Position numbers and translations under genes: made by a program
The notes under the pieces: model-generated
Databases searched by the model: none
Seen by the model: only the letters and a program-made list of their open reading frames with translations
Told to the model about the DNA's origin: nothing
DNA from: Parabacteroides gordonii MS-1 = DSM 23371
GTDB lineage: Bacteria > Bacteroidota > Bacteroidia > Bacteroidales > Tannerellaceae
DNA: 64,000 bases
Reading direction: 5' to 3'
NCBI RefSeq assembly: GCF_000969825.1
Contig: NZ_KQ033919.1
Location: 3,608,749 to 3,672,748 of the forward strand
Shown: in pieces, positions 34,697 through 46,500 of the stretch
Layout: each line of letters starts with the position of its first letter
Numbering within the stretch: the stretch's first letter is position 1

Positions 34697-34873
34697 GTTC
34701 CTTTTTTCCATGCAGCAAAAATAAGCATTCCTTTCGAACCTACAATCCTTTTCAGAACTTTTTTCACTTTTCTATCTGCTTTCTTATCAGTACGATACGG
34801 AAATGAGGACAAAATCCCCGCTTCTCGTTACAAAAGTGAACAAATCTTAAACGCATGACTAGAAAAAAGGAAC
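34697..34873. repeat. Possible degenerate invertible element
   Basis: GTTCCTTTTTTC (34697-34708) has its reverse complement at 34862-34873; CATGC and GCATG next to the inner ends also pair if a four-base offset is allowed. The enclosed segment of about 150 bp contains a leftward promoter and is related to the clear inverted segment at 51450-51655. The arms are much weaker than there, so inversion is uncertain. Confidence 0.4.
34716..34745 (-). promoter_or_regulatory. Leftward promoter upstream of the first DUF6383 gene
   Basis: Minus strand: TTG (34745-34743), a 19-base spacer, TATTTTTG (34723-34716). Spacing and flanking sequence (the region 34737-34790) match the promoter at 51484-51513. 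It points towards thyA and away from the surface-protein gene. Confidence 0.55.
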
Positions 34874-34914
34874 CTTTAAACTCGCCATTTGGGTTGGCTG
34901 AGGATTAAAATAAT

Positions 34915-34933
34915 GCCTGTTTACAGGCTTTTA
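34915..34933 (+). terminator. Short hairpin GCCTGT-TT-ACAGGC with T run
   Basis: A 14-base palindrome (34915-34928) followed by TTTT, lying between the promoter-like region and the DUF6383 gene. It could attenuate leader transcription of that gene. Confidence 0.35.
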
Positions 34934-35055
34934 CCGGTTCCCTTAATTGACTTTTTCCTGTGGCTTACACAGTTAGATCGCTGAAATGAGCTAAATGATG
35001 AGATGATAATCAATTTGAGTATAGATCATAATTTTATTAATTAAATGTTTTACGT

Positions 35056-38000
35056 ATGAGAAAAAGTACTTTGGTAAAAGGCGGGTCGGCCGCTCTTTTA
35101 TGTGCTATGGCTTTTTATGGCTTGTCTCCGATGCTGAATGCAGCAGGGGAAGACTATGCTAATATAAAAGCAAAATGGTATGAAGGTGTGAGCACCGAAG
35201 CCGCGTGGGATGATGAATCGACACTGGTTGGTGACGGTTTGTATAATTTCAAGCCACTCGACAAGGTAAATGTGCACAATCATTGGGAAGCTAACTCAAC
35301 TTCTTATGGTAACTATGAGTCGTTGATCGATTTCACAAAGATGGATGCAGGTTTAATGAATGGTGCTTTTGTTACCTTCTTTAACCTGGATGACAGTGAT
35401 ACTCCTAACTATTTGAAACCATTTACCGGAAAGTATCTGGAAATGGCTTATTCGGATATTAAGAATCACGAAGAAATGAACACTGCCGAATATCTGAAAT
35501 TTACAGATGATAAAGGCAATACCGGTTTGGGTATTTATCAGAATCAGACAGCCAGTTCACGTGTAGACTTTCTGTATAGCACTAAAGGCTTGACAGGTGT
35601 TGAAAGTGTTGAAATGGACGTTCGTGCTTTTGGTAATATTGATCTGGTGAATCGTAAGATCGACTGGACATATGACGTATATGTTTATGATATCTCTGGT
35701 GAATATGTAGGTCAGATGGTTAGTGACCGTGCAATTTTCACGGCAAGCAATCATGAAGTAGTTACAGCGCATACACATCATATTAAAGCGCATGTTTCTG
35801 ATGCTGATAATACAAATGCTAATTCCTGGCAACAAGGTTCTCTGGATAACAAGATCATTCTTGTTATGTTCAAGGGAGCTAAATCGGTTGCTGACGATGC
35901 AGTTTCTTCTACAGGCTCAAAGAACACAGAACCGTTGACAGTTTTCACTAATGCTCGCTTGGCGTTCAATCGTCCGAATGTAGCTTTCGGTGCAGCAAAT
36001 ACGAAAGTGTTTGAAGCGGGTGCCGGACGTAATACTTCCTGTGTTGCCGATACATTGGTAACAACTGTGGAATTGTGGAATACATTGTATAAGAATAATA
36101 AGGATAATAATGAGTATACAGCAACTTTCAGCGGTGTTGATCGTGATGGTCTTTTTGAAGCAGATCAGGACGCCGCTCCGAAAGAAGAACTGGCTTATTA
36201 TGAACTGAACGTTATATATCCGTTTATTGCTGACGAAATGGAAATTTCTCAGGAAAGCGATTTGACAAAAGTTCAGGGTTGGGTTTCTTTGGATCAGATG
36301 GTTGCTGACGGTAAGATCGGTAGAACGGGTACACCTGGTAAGGATAAGAAAGTTACTTATCTGATTCCTCGTGAATATTTCGTTCAGACAGATGCTACAG
36401 ACGACCGCGATTGCAAATCAAGTGCTCGTTTTACTTATTTCTTCGCTCCGCAGGAAGTTAAAGCATTTGACAAAGATAATTATATCTGGTCTACAATCAC
36501 TGCTGAAGCTTCAGACACAGCTCGTTACGAACTTCAGGCTACTTCTATTCCTGAATATAACGAATTGAACGATCTTCATTTCGACGAATATCTGGATTTC
36601 AAGACTGCACAGGTTAGCTTCAAGAACTTGCCTTACTTCAATTCGGTAATTGGTCGTACAACTACTTATACATTGCCGGAATCTCTGTTTGGTGGTCTGA
36701 CTTTGGAAAATCGTACCAAAGCTCCGAAACAGTCAACAGGACGTTATGATGACGATGTGAATATCAAAGGTTGGAAGATCGTGTTTGTAAATGAAGGAGG
36801 TTCGAAAGACTCAACTTATTATGCAGGACGTTTCTTGCCGATGTCACTTACAGGATATAGCTATACCGACTGGAAATCATGGTTGGAAGAAAATGGATGT
36901 GCTGAATGTTGTATTAGTGATTACCCTGAAGAAGTTGGTAATTATGCGGAACTTGATGTAATTGATTGCGCAGGTAATATCAATCCGGATATCATCAGTA
37001 TCAATGCAATCTTCAAATATCACCGTGGTGATGTGAACATCGGTGACGACGAGTCTAAATATGTAAACGAAACATATACAATCGCTCCGCGTCTGGTTTA
37101 CGATGCTTCTGTTGCAAGATATAATGTAAATGAAGATGTACTGTCTGGTACGACTTATACTTACAGCGGTCAGGATCTGATCAACAAAGTAGGTGATGCA
37201 GTTTATACAGGCCCGATCAAGATCTTCGGAAACAATACATTCGTATGGTTCCAGGATACCGACCAGTCTCTGTTAAGCCACGCTATGGGCGTAATGAGCT
37301 CTGAATTACTGAAATACTTCGAAAAGATCGATCGTAAGGACTTCTTCTTCGCTCCGTATGACGAATGGGATAATTACAAATATGAGTCAAGACCTCACAC
37401 AGTGAAGGTATTTGCTACAGGTTTGAAACCGGACGTAGAAGGTGGAACAGTTGCTTCTATCAAGATCTTCAAAGAACAGTTCTCTAAAACATTTGAAGGT
37501 GTAGACGATGCTGTTTATCATACAAATGCATTCGTATTCACAGGTGAAAGCCTTGACTTTGCGAAAGTATATGTGAAGAAAGGTACTCAGGAAAAACCGA
37601 TCGAAGAATACAGCGGTGCTACATTCGGTAAGTTTATCGGTATGAGCGTTGGTGATACTTTGGTTTATAAGGTTGATCTGGATGACGACTATGCTGTACA
37701 GTATGTAGAAGAAAACGGTCTTGAAATGACTGTTAAGTATGTTCCTTACAATGACGTGAACCTGGTTCCGATCGTTGCTGAAAGCTGGAATTCTTGTTTC
37801 GAAGGTACTCCTAACGTATTCAACCACGTAGCTCAGTTCGGTGCAACTACAGCTAACAATAAAGGTTGGAACGAATTCTATACATTCGGTACTACCGACA
37901 GAGGTTTGATCACTACAATGAATGCAGATAAGATCATCGGTTCTTATACTAGCTTCTATTCATTCCTGACTCAACAGTTCGGTAACTGCAACTCTTGCGG

Positions 38001-40191
38001 TGGCGGAAATATTCCGAACGCTCTTAATATAGATGATAGCGGATCATCAGAAAGCTGGGTTCCTGCTCCTAACTTCATCTATAACGAAATGTTCCGTAAG
38101 GATTACAAGACTCGTTATGTAAATACTTGCTATCCGGTACGCGACGGTCAGTTCATCATCGCTGGTTTGAACATCACTGATCCGGTGGATATGGAAGTAT
38201 TCTCTAACAAGGCCGGTGCATTCGGTTATGAAGTAACAGTTCTGGGCGACCTGAACGGTGAAGCTTATGGTCAGGTAGACACAGTAGGTACAAAGGTTCA
38301 GATTTCTCCGAACAAATACGGTGAAGTATTGGCTCTGGTTTCTGCTAAGTTCGATCCGAAAGATCGCGACGGTATTGAAATGACTATCGATACAATCACT
38401 AGTGGTTCTGAAAAGGGTATGTGGGCTCGCTACTATGCGAAAGACTCTATCCGTCTGGCTCCGCAACAGCGTGCTGCTGAAGCAGAAGCTTACAACCGCG
38501 TATACTTCTTCGACTTGGATGATTACAAACGTAATCTGACTTTCAATGACGAAAGATGGGCTAAATTCGGTATCTGGGCTCCTTACGGAATCAACGTAAA
38601 CGATACGCTGACAGCCGGTATCAAGGGTGACGTGAAAGTTCCTGAAGTATGGTTCAGCTCTGACGCAGCAGGTAAGAATAAGATCGAAGCATTCCAGTTC
38701 GGTGTTGTAAACGGTGGCGCATCTAAAGATTCTGTATTCTATATCCAGGGTCGTGACCTGCCGCATTACGGTACTACTGTTGATGGTGAAGAATCTAAGA
38801 TTGAACAGGAAATCAACTTGTTGAGCGCTTCTGACTTGTTCACTTTCGGAACAAACAAAGCAAAAGAAGTGAAACTGTTCATCCGTGAGAAATCTATGGA
38901 ACTGGCTGCAACAGCAGAAGAAGCTCCTTATACTTATAAAGGTGGCGAAAACGACCTGGTGAACAATGTTCTTCGTGGTGACGTAGCTGCTAAGATCGAT
39001 GTTCGTGCAACTCCGAACGTAGAAGACCTTTGCGATGTAGAAAACGCATTGTCTCTGGCTGCTGTATGTGATGTACAGAAAAACTTGCCGTTGGCATTTA
39101 CTGCCGGTCTTGAAATGCCTTATATCAAGGATATGGAACCGGGTGACGTAGGTGGTAGCGATGCTCGTATCAAGTGGACAGCCACTCCGGGTGCTCAATA
39201 TTATCAGGTTGCTGTAGGTCGCTTCACTCCGAAGTACACTTCTGAAGATGTATTCATGTCTGAAGTTCGTGCCGACGATGCTAGCAAGACTATCTGGGTT
39301 GAATTGTTCAACGCAACAGGCGATGTGATCCACCGTGATAACAAAGTTAACTACTGGTTGGAAGTAACTAAAGAATATACAGATGCAGCAGGTAAACCGC
39401 AGAAAGAAGTTACTAAGGTTAGCGTAGACAACTTCAAACTGCAGGGTAATACTGAACCGATCGACAGAAACTGGGGTTATGCTCCGATTGCCCACCAGAT
39501 GGACAACATGGAACTGACTACCGATATCACGAAACCGGTTAAATATACAATCCGCCTGATGGAAGGATTCCAGACTGACGAACACCAGATCGATATCTAT
39601 CTGTTCGATACTCCTGCAACATGGATGGTTAGAAAACCTGTTCCGGGTATGCCGATCAACGGTGGTGAGTTCAATACAGGTGACTGGAGAACTGAAGTAG
39701 GTTCATTGCCGACTGCTTATTACGAATGGCAGGATGATATCAACTTCGACGGTGAAGAATCGTTCAAGGTTGATCCTTCCTCAACTTCAATAGCTGTTCA
39801 TAACCTGATCCCGCAAACAGCTTACACGGCTCGTGTACGTGCATTCAACGAATGTGTGGGTGGTGAGGAAATGATTCCGTCGGAAGACTTCTATGACTTC
39901 GCAACATCTAAGACTGCTACCTCTACGGGTGACATCTACTTCGATGAAGCTGATGAGCATAATCCGGTTTCTAACGAATCTATCAATACAACTGCTGTAA
40001 CAGTTCTGGGTGGCCAGGGTAAGGTAACGATCCTGAATGCTACTAACAAGAAAGTTATTATCAGCAATGTATTAGGTCAGACTATTGCTAACTCGGTAGT
40101 TTCTTCCGACAAGGTTACATTCGACGCTCCTGCTGGAATCGTTGTTGTAACGATCGAAGGTGAAACAGCTGTTAAGGCAATCGTTAAGTAA
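35056..40191 (+). CDS. Giant secreted surface protein with DUF6383 C terminus
   Basis: 1711 residues with an N-terminal signal segment (SAALLCAMAFYGLSPMLNAAG). The long body is beta-rich with several DxD-type acidic repeats, a Cys cluster CNSCGGG near 978 and, near 1360 and 1600-1640, fibronectin-like stretches (IKWTATPGAQYYQVAVG; SIAVHNLIPQTAYTARVRAFNE). The last 70 residues match those of the 1092-residue protein at 51.7 kb (ISNVLGQTIANSVVSSD, APAGIVVVTIEGE, ending KAIVK): the DUF6383 domain, probably a surface-targeting signal. Similar proteins are abundant in Parabacteroides. Codon use is strongly biased (GGT, AAC, CTG), suggesting high expression. Exact function unknown; S-layer-like or adhesin is inference. 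Confidence 0.8.
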   Translation: MRKSTLVKGGSAALLCAMAFYGLSPMLNAAGEDYANIKAKWYEGVSTEAAWDDESTLVGDGLYNFKPLDKVNVHNHWEANSTSYGNYESLIDFTKMDAGLMNGAFVTFFNLDDSDTPNYLKPFTGKYLEMAYSDIKNHEEMNTAEYLKFTDDKGNTGLGIYQNQTASSRVDFLYSTKGLTGVESVEMDVRAFGNIDLVNRKIDWTYDVYVYDISGEYVGQMVSDRAIFTASNHEVVTAHTHHIKAHVSDADNTNANSWQQGSLDNKIILVMFKGAKSVADDAVSSTGSKNTEPLTVFTNARLAFNRPNVAFGAANTKVFEAGAGRNTSCVADTLVTTVELWNTLYKNNKDNNEYTATFSGVDRDGLFEADQDAAPKEELAYYELNVIYPFIADEMEISQESDLTKVQGWVSLDQMVADGKIGRTGTPGKDKKVTYLIPREYFVQTDATDDRDCKSSARFTYFFAPQEVKAFDKDNYIWSTITAEASDTARYELQATSIPEYNELNDLHFDEYLDFKTAQVSFKNLPYFNSVIGRTTTYTLPESLFGGLTLENRTKAPKQSTGRYDDDVNIKGWKIVFVNEGGSKDSTYYAGRFLPMSLTGYSYTDWKSWLEENGCAECCISDYPEEVGNYAELDVIDCAGNINPDIISINAIFKYHRGDVNIGDDESKYVNETYTIAPRLVYDASVARYNVNEDVLSGTTYTYSGQDLINKVGDAVYTGPIKIFGNNTFVWFQDTDQSLLSHAMGVMSSELLKYFEKIDRKDFFFAPYDEWDNYKYESRPHTVKVFATGLKPDVEGGTVASIKIFKEQFSKTFEGVDDAVYHTNAFVFTGESLDFAKVYVKKGTQEKPIEEYSGATFGKFIGMSVGDTLVYKVDLDDDYAVQYVEENGLEMTVKYVPYNDVNLVPIVAESWNSCFEGTPNVFNHVAQFGATTANNKGWNEFYTFGTTDRGLITTMNADKIIGSYTSFYSFLTQQFGNCNSCGGGNIPNALNIDDSGSSESWVPAPNFIYNEMFRKDYKTRYVNTCYPVRDGQFIIAGLNITDPVDMEVFSNKAGAFGYEVTVLGDLNGEAYGQVDTVGTKVQISPNKYGEVLALVSAKFDPKDRDGIEMTIDTITSGSEKGMWARYYAKDSIRLAPQQRAAEAEAYNRVYFFDLDDYKRNLTFNDERWAKFGIWAPYGINVNDTLTAGIKGDVKVPEVWFSSDAAGKNKIEAFQFGVVNGGASKDSVFYIQGRDLPHYGTTVDGEESKIEQEINLLSASDLFTFGTNKAKEVKLFIREKSMELAATAEEAPYTYKGGENDLVNNVLRGDVAAKIDVRATPNVEDLCDVENALSLAAVCDVQKNLPLAFTAGLEMPYIKDMEPGDVGGSDARIKWTATPGAQYYQVAVGRFTPKYTSEDVFMSEVRADDASKTIWVELFNATGDVIHRDNKVNYWLEVTKEYTDAAGKPQKEVTKVSVDNFKLQGNTEPIDRNWGYAPIAHQMDNMELTTDITKPVKYTIRLMEGFQTDEHQIDIYLFDTPATWMVRKPVPGMPINGGEFNTGDWRTEVGSLPTAYYEWQDDINFDGEESFKVDPSSTSIAVHNLIPQTAYTARVRAFNECVGGEEMIPSEDFYDFATSKTATSTGDIYFDEADEHNPVSNESINTTAVTVLGGQGKVTILNATNKKVIISNVLGQTIANSVVSSDKVTFDAPAGIVVVTIEGETAVKAIVK

Positions 40192-40244
40192 GACGATGAA
40201 TAACTATTGATATAAAGAAGTTTATAATCAATAATTTAAATTCA

Positions 40245-40390
40245 AATAACCGCGTGGCGGATGTAGAGGCGTGCGGCAGTACGCCTCTACCTGACACCAA
40301 CTAATCCGTGAGGACGAAAAAGCGGGTATTAATACTAAAGTAATGAAATATAAATTCTTCCGCCCTAACTCTGTGAAGAATGAAAGCGGA
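40245..40390 (+). ncRNA. Structured RNA element in the 3' region of the first DUF6383 gene
   Basis: Predicted helices: P1 AATA/TATT plus CCGC/GCGG (40245-40253 with 40322-40330), P2 a 10-bp stem GTAGAGGCGT/ACGCCTCTAC (40263-40290), P3 TCC-GTGA-GGA (40305-40314) followed by CGAAA. The unpaired tail AATACTAAAGTAATGAAATA leads to a last hairpin, where CCGC (40360-40363) pairs with GCGG (40386-40389) or, alternatively, TTCTTC pairs with GAAGAA. The same design with changed base pairs occurs at 55049-55185. A terminator-like stem follows. Rfam class unknown to me. Confidence 0.6.
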
Positions 40391-40391
40391 T

Positions 40392-40428
40392 ACAAACCCT
40401 GGCGGAGTTTTCTTTTGTCAGGGTTTGT
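40392..40428 (+). terminator. Terminator-like stem after the first DUF6383 transcript
   Basis: ACAAACCCTG (40392-40401) and CAGGGTTTGT (40419-40428) form a perfect 10-bp stem with a 17-base loop. The T tract is weak. From 40429 to 40502 the sequence is AT-rich and shows no clear promoter for the next gene. Confidence 0.6.
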
Positions 40429-40502
40429 ATTATGTTATACAACTTGATTATAAGCACTTACTATCTATTGATTGAAGTATAAACTAATTAAAATAATTGC
40501 GT

Positions 40503-43500
40503 ATGAACAAAGTATACTTAATCGATGTGAGTAGGCGACTACTTATATTGATACTATTATTGGGAGGGTATATCACACAAGCAGTTGCAGCCGACATCTA
40601 TGTCCCCGTAAAAGATGTCCTGTCAGTTTATGAAGGAACCAGTAACGCAAATGCGGAGCAGCTGAAATCCCATATCCAAAGTTTATTGCAGGAAGCTGTC
40701 GACCAGAGTGATCAGACGGCAACGATATCCGATGTTACTATCAGAGGTACTGGTGGCGATCAGACCGGTGATTTGGTAGCCGGAAGTTATAACTATACCT
40801 TTAAAGTGACTTCCTCCACCTCCATTACGTTGAATTTTGAACGGGCGATCGGTACGGGGAATATAACTCCCGTCACGCTTTTCGGCATATTGGATCATGA
40901 GCAGGTGGTAGTAACAAATGCTATCGAGATCAAAGCCCGGCAATCTGTCGGTAATCTGAATTTCCCGTCAAACTGGGGGAATTATGTGTATGGTACGCCA
41001 GTCAACGACCTGAGTACTAAAATAGAGGTCTTGGGTATGGCCGGAGTTTCATTTAATGATGCTTCGGTTTATCTGGTTAAAGACGGTTCGTCTATATTAT
41101 ATACAGGTAATAATAGTCTGGATGCAGGAGAATACGACGTGCAACTTACGTTTCCTCCGACAGAACAGTTTGCCTATACTCCGGCTTTAAGTAATTGTAC
41201 ACAGCTGGCTGTTGGCTCCTATATCTCGACAGTAAAGCTGAAAGTGAAAGAAAAACCGATCACTAATACTACATTCCCTGTATTTTTAGAAGATGTGGGC
41301 GGCCTGGGTAAGATGGCTGTCAATACTAATCTGAACAGGGCGAAGAACCTGATCGGTAACAATATTAATCCTTCCGACTTTGTCTCGGAGATAAAAGTAT
41401 ATTCCGATGCTAATTTCAGTAATGAGGTAACAGCCGGCAGACTGGCTCCGGGAGGGGTATATAGCTATCGTGTTGTGCTTTTACCGAATTATGGCAAAGG
41501 AAATAATGTCTCTGCCGGTGTGGGAGGGGCAACCATAAACTTTAATACATCGCAGCATAGTTATGATATCGTCAATGCGATTACGGTTGAAAAGAATACA
41601 TTGGCGGTTAAACTGCCTGACTTCGTTTCAAGCCCGATCCGCATAGGTGATTATACGGATAATGTGGCTGTAGCTACCATGCTGAAGCGACTGATCCAGG
41701 ATATAAATCCGGATATGGTCGATCAGAATCTGGTTCCTCAGGTTGAGGTGACCGCTGGTACCGTTTCTGCCGGCATGGCCGATAACAGCCAGTTAGGATA
41801 TAAGGTAACTGTACAGGGTGACCTGACAAAGACAAATCTGAACTTTGTTACAGATGGAAATGTTTCCTCTTCCAACCTGATTGTTAACGGTAACGTTTGT
41901 ACATTCAATAATTCTTTGTTGTTTGTAACTACATTGCCTACTACGCATTCCCTGGCTTATCCGGGTAACTACCAGATTGCTTACGAAAAAGACATGCTTC
42001 CGAATGCGGTTATCCGCCGTATTAAGAGTGATCTGTTGGTTCGTAATGCAGGTGTTCTGGGTAATGAAACATTCGTTGTTCGCCTGATCACGAATGACCT
42101 GGGTAATAAGAATGCGATCGCGGAAACAGACGACTCGTTCGGTTATAAGATCATCATCACAAAGAGCGCAACTTTGCAGGAAATAGAAACTCCGGCTAAT
42201 CAGCGTATTAATGTCGTTGATAAGGGGACAACTATCGAGATCACTTATTCAAGAAGCATTGCAATCGTTCCCCGTCCGGCGATCGATTTTACATTCGGTG
42301 AATATACCGTTCAGTATGTGAAAGATATGACCCCAGCACAGGTGGCCGATAAGGTTCGTGAATACATCTATCTGGCAAATCCGTACGTAGCAGAATATAT
42401 AACGAATGTACAGATCACGGATAATCGGATCAGGGAAAATATGGGTACGGCTACTTACCGGGTAACGTTAAGTGCAGACCTGGATCTCCTGTTCTCGGAA
42501 GTAACGGTGAACGGACAACCGCATAGCTCGACTACATTCAATGGAACCGTAAACATCACTCCGCGTCCGATCGCACAAGTGAAACTTTACAAGTATGAGT
42601 TCAAGAAGGAAGGCGCTTCTAATGAAATGATCGAAAAAGCGATCATGGCCGACCTGCTGTTGAAGAACCCGGATATGAAGGGGGCTTATATTTCCAGCGT
42701 AACATTAGTTCCGGCAATCGGTAGAGATCTTTACTCTTATTCGGTGGTATTCAATCCTAATGATAATATCCAGAAGATTGAAGTGACGAATGAAGATGGT
42801 GGCATTATCGTTCCGATAACAATGTTCGGTTATACAACCGCTACTTATCTCCGTTCCGTACGGTTGACAGATAACGGACAGTCACTGGCCGAATATCCGT
42901 TGCCGATCAACGTACAACTGCCTCTGTGGGAACGTCCGTTCGGACAGACTGCCGACGAGTATGCACTGGATCTGATAAATGACTTCAGACTGACTCCGGG
43001 TGCAGACCGTGTAACGGTTCCCGACCTGAATAACTGGGGCGTAAAAACCTATCTGATCAATAACGAAACTTCTACAGGCGATGTCCCGGTACGTATTGCC
43101 GGCGAAAGCTATCCGCAGGTTTCCGACTTGTATGGTTACGAAGTGGTGACAGGCTCAAATACGCAGTTCTCACAATACTATACATTAAACTATACGGCAC
43201 CAAGCAGTATCCATCTGACCAAGAATGGTAACGATGTAATTGCCAAGTTGGCCCTGCGTATCGTGAAAGCGAAACGTACGCTCACTTTGCCTACGGTAAA
43301 TGTTACTTATAATGACATCAATACAAAAGTAGCTTTGCTCGATTCTGTAAAGAAAGCGGTATTGGAAGACCCGGCAAACGAAGAATTCTTCGAACTGGTA
43401 ACTAAGGCTGGTGTGAAACCTCTGAAGAGCTTTACTGTTACCATTAATAATATAGAAGAAGAAGGTACGACTGCCGTTAAGACCTATACTTATTCAGTTG

Positions 43501-46500
43501 CATTCGTTCAGAAGGTAACCGATAATATCGAAATAAGAGAAACCGGCACGAAGACACTGGTAGTAAACAAAGCTCCGGTGGTATTCACTTTCCCGACAGA
43601 TATCACTTATCGTTACGGTAAACGGAAAGCGGCTATCGAAGCAGACATCCTCAGTCAGTTCCTGGCTGCCAACGAAGGTCTGTTAAGCAGTTATAGTTGT
43701 TTCGAAAATCCGGCAGACCTGTTCAAGGTGATGCTGACAACTGCCGATTGTACTGCGGAAGCAACGGAAACGATGCCGAAGAACGGTGATTACGGTTACA
43801 GAGTGGATGTGCTCGACCCGGCATTGTTGTCAAACTTCCAGCTTGACAATCAATTCGGAAGCAACTTCCATAATGTACAGAACTCTGTGCAGATCGGTCA
43901 ACGTAAACTGACTATCACATTGCCTACTTATCTGGCTGCAACAGCCGAAGAAGGAACTGCTGCGAAAGCTGTATTCACCTTTGGTAAGGCGACAAAAGAC
44001 CAGATCGTTCAGCAGATCTATGATGATATCGTGGCTCTGAACGGTAGCAAGATCAAGAGTGACTATACCTTAGTTGTCGACCTGGTTACTACCAAGGCGC
44101 AACTGGATAAACAGAATCCGGTGATCGGTGATTACAACTATACAGTCAATCTGACATCTGCCGACTATACCTTCGTTTATGCAATTGAAGGTGCGGAAGT
44201 TACAACCGAACCTGATACGGAAGTCGTTACTGCCGTTAATGCAGTGAAGGTTGTTGCTCCGGGTGTTGTAGTGACATTCAACGAGAAAGAGCTTAAAGGT
44301 ATCTGGACGATTGTGAGCGGTGCCCCTGTTTACGATCTGACTAACCTGACGCTGGCGACTGATGATTACGGCTTTAGCCTGGTTTCCCTGGTGGAAGATC
44401 CGGAAAACCCGACCGCTGCAATGACGAAAGTCCGTTGGGATAAGCTGTTCAGTACGAATAAACTGCACTGGGCATTGTACCGCAACGATAAACTTCAGTT
44501 CCACGGCAATACGCTGAATAGTGTATTAGTCGACTCGGTTAAGAATAATGTAACCCAGGGTACATTCAAACTTCGTATCATAGACGCTTCCACCCTGAAA
44601 GCTGCTATCGGTAACTTCGAGATCCAGCTGGATACCGATCTGGCCAACCTCAAAGTGACTCCGGCAACCGTAGAAGTGAAAGCCGCGAAGGATACTTATA
44701 CGAAGGTATATGGAACAGAGGTAACAAAAGACTCCGACCTGAGTGCTAAACTTGTATTTGCAACAGAACCGAAGTTGACTGCCGCTAAATTACTGGCAGA
44801 CAAGAATGTGATCGACCTGTTCGAAACAATCCTGCCTGTTGAGGCAAATGTCTATGAAGCGGATGCTCCGGTAGGCGACTACCAGATCCGTGCCGTTGAA
44901 GCGATGGTGAAGGGTATGCTTACTCCGGTAACCGGTGTTAAGTTTGCTGCTAGTGAAACACAGGCGACTGTAACGGTAACTCCGGCTCCGCTGACTGCAA
45001 CCGACGCAACGATCACTGTTTCCGTTGTTCGCGAATATGGTGAAGAAACGACAGATGCCGATGTATATGTAGCTGTTGCAGGTGAATTGTCGGAAGCCTT
45101 CCAGGTAGAGATCACCCAATTACTGAATGCCGATAAGGTGGCCCGTACAAGCTGGCTCGACCTGTCCGGTGTCAATAAGAAAACGGATGTCGGTACTTAC
45201 GAATTGCGCTTTACTTCTTCAGCCGCTGCACAGATCGCAACATTGCTGCCGAACTTCAATATCGCAAGTGCTACATTGGTTAATGCAGGCCTGACGGTAA
45301 CAAAAGCTCCGCTGACAGTACGTGCTTGTAGCTACAGCCGTCCGTACGGTGGTGGCAACCCGGATCTTGAGATCGAATATATCGGTTTGAAGAACAATGA
45401 ATATGAAAACCTGGCGGATGTATTCTCTATCATGCCGAAGGTGGCGACAGATGCACGCTCAGACTCCCGTGGTTCTTACGACATCTACTTCACAACAGAA
45501 GGTGTGGCACGTAACTATACGGTGATCCACGAAAACGGAACCTTGTCGATCGATAAGATCAAACGTTCTATCATCTGGCCGGAAGACCAGCGCAACTTGG
45601 TGATCCCGGTAGGCGAAACAGTGGAATTGTCTGCTTACCTGAAATCGGAAGCCGACGGCAAACCGTCTATCTACGATATCCGTTACGAGCTGTCGGGCAA
45701 CGATCGCGAACGCGTGATCCTGTCTGAAGTATCGAAAGGCGTTTATTCTGTAACCGGCCATGTGCGTACGGAAGGTGACAACTTGGTGACCATCACCGTA
45801 TTTGCCGACGGCGACGATACCTACGAAGATGCCACTCCTGTAACAGGTACGATCAAGGTAATCGCTCCGGAAGGGGATGCAGCGAAGATCAACGTAATCG
45901 TTTCCAACGTGACCAGCATTTACGATGCCACTCCGAGAGCCGTAAGCGTAAAAGCAACGAACGTGGAAACGGGTGAGGCGATCCCTGACTTCAGTATCTA
46001 TTATGAAGGCGACCAGTTCGGCTCTGTTCCGACACTTTATCCTTCTACCCAGGATGCTCCGGTGGATGCTGGTATATATAATGTAACGGTAAAAGCGACG
46101 CTTGGCTCGGTAACTTATGCTTACACGGCGAAGAACAAGATGATCATCGCTCCGAAGCCGGTAGTGGTAACCGCCCGCAGCTTCAGCATCAAGTATGGCG
46201 ACGCAATGCCGTCTTATGCAAATGCGTACGATTATAATAAGAATGACTTCATGAACGGTGAAGACTTCCTGGTTGGCCAGGCTCCGGTGGTTCGCGTGGA
46301 AGCATACAGCGGCAAGGCCGGTTCTTATAAGCTGACTCCGTATTCTGCCCAGGACTTCGGACGTAACTACGTGATCACCTATGTTTCCGGATTGCTGACT
46401 GTTAGCAAAGCGGCTCTGTCTATCGTGGCGGACAACAAGGAAACGGTGTATGGCAAGGATCTGGAAGACCTGACCTATACGGCTACTGGTTTCGTGAACG

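Noticed and set aside
38047-39585. 512-codon minus-strand frame within the first DUF6383 gene
   Set aside because: Antisense to a gene with strongly biased codons, which removes stops from the opposite strand. No start signal or protein-like composition.
40290-40325. Hammerhead ribozyme
   Set aside because: TCCGTGAGGACGAAA looks like hammerhead stem II plus GAAA, but the required CUGANGA core is missing here and the second copy at 55088-55115 lacks it entirely.
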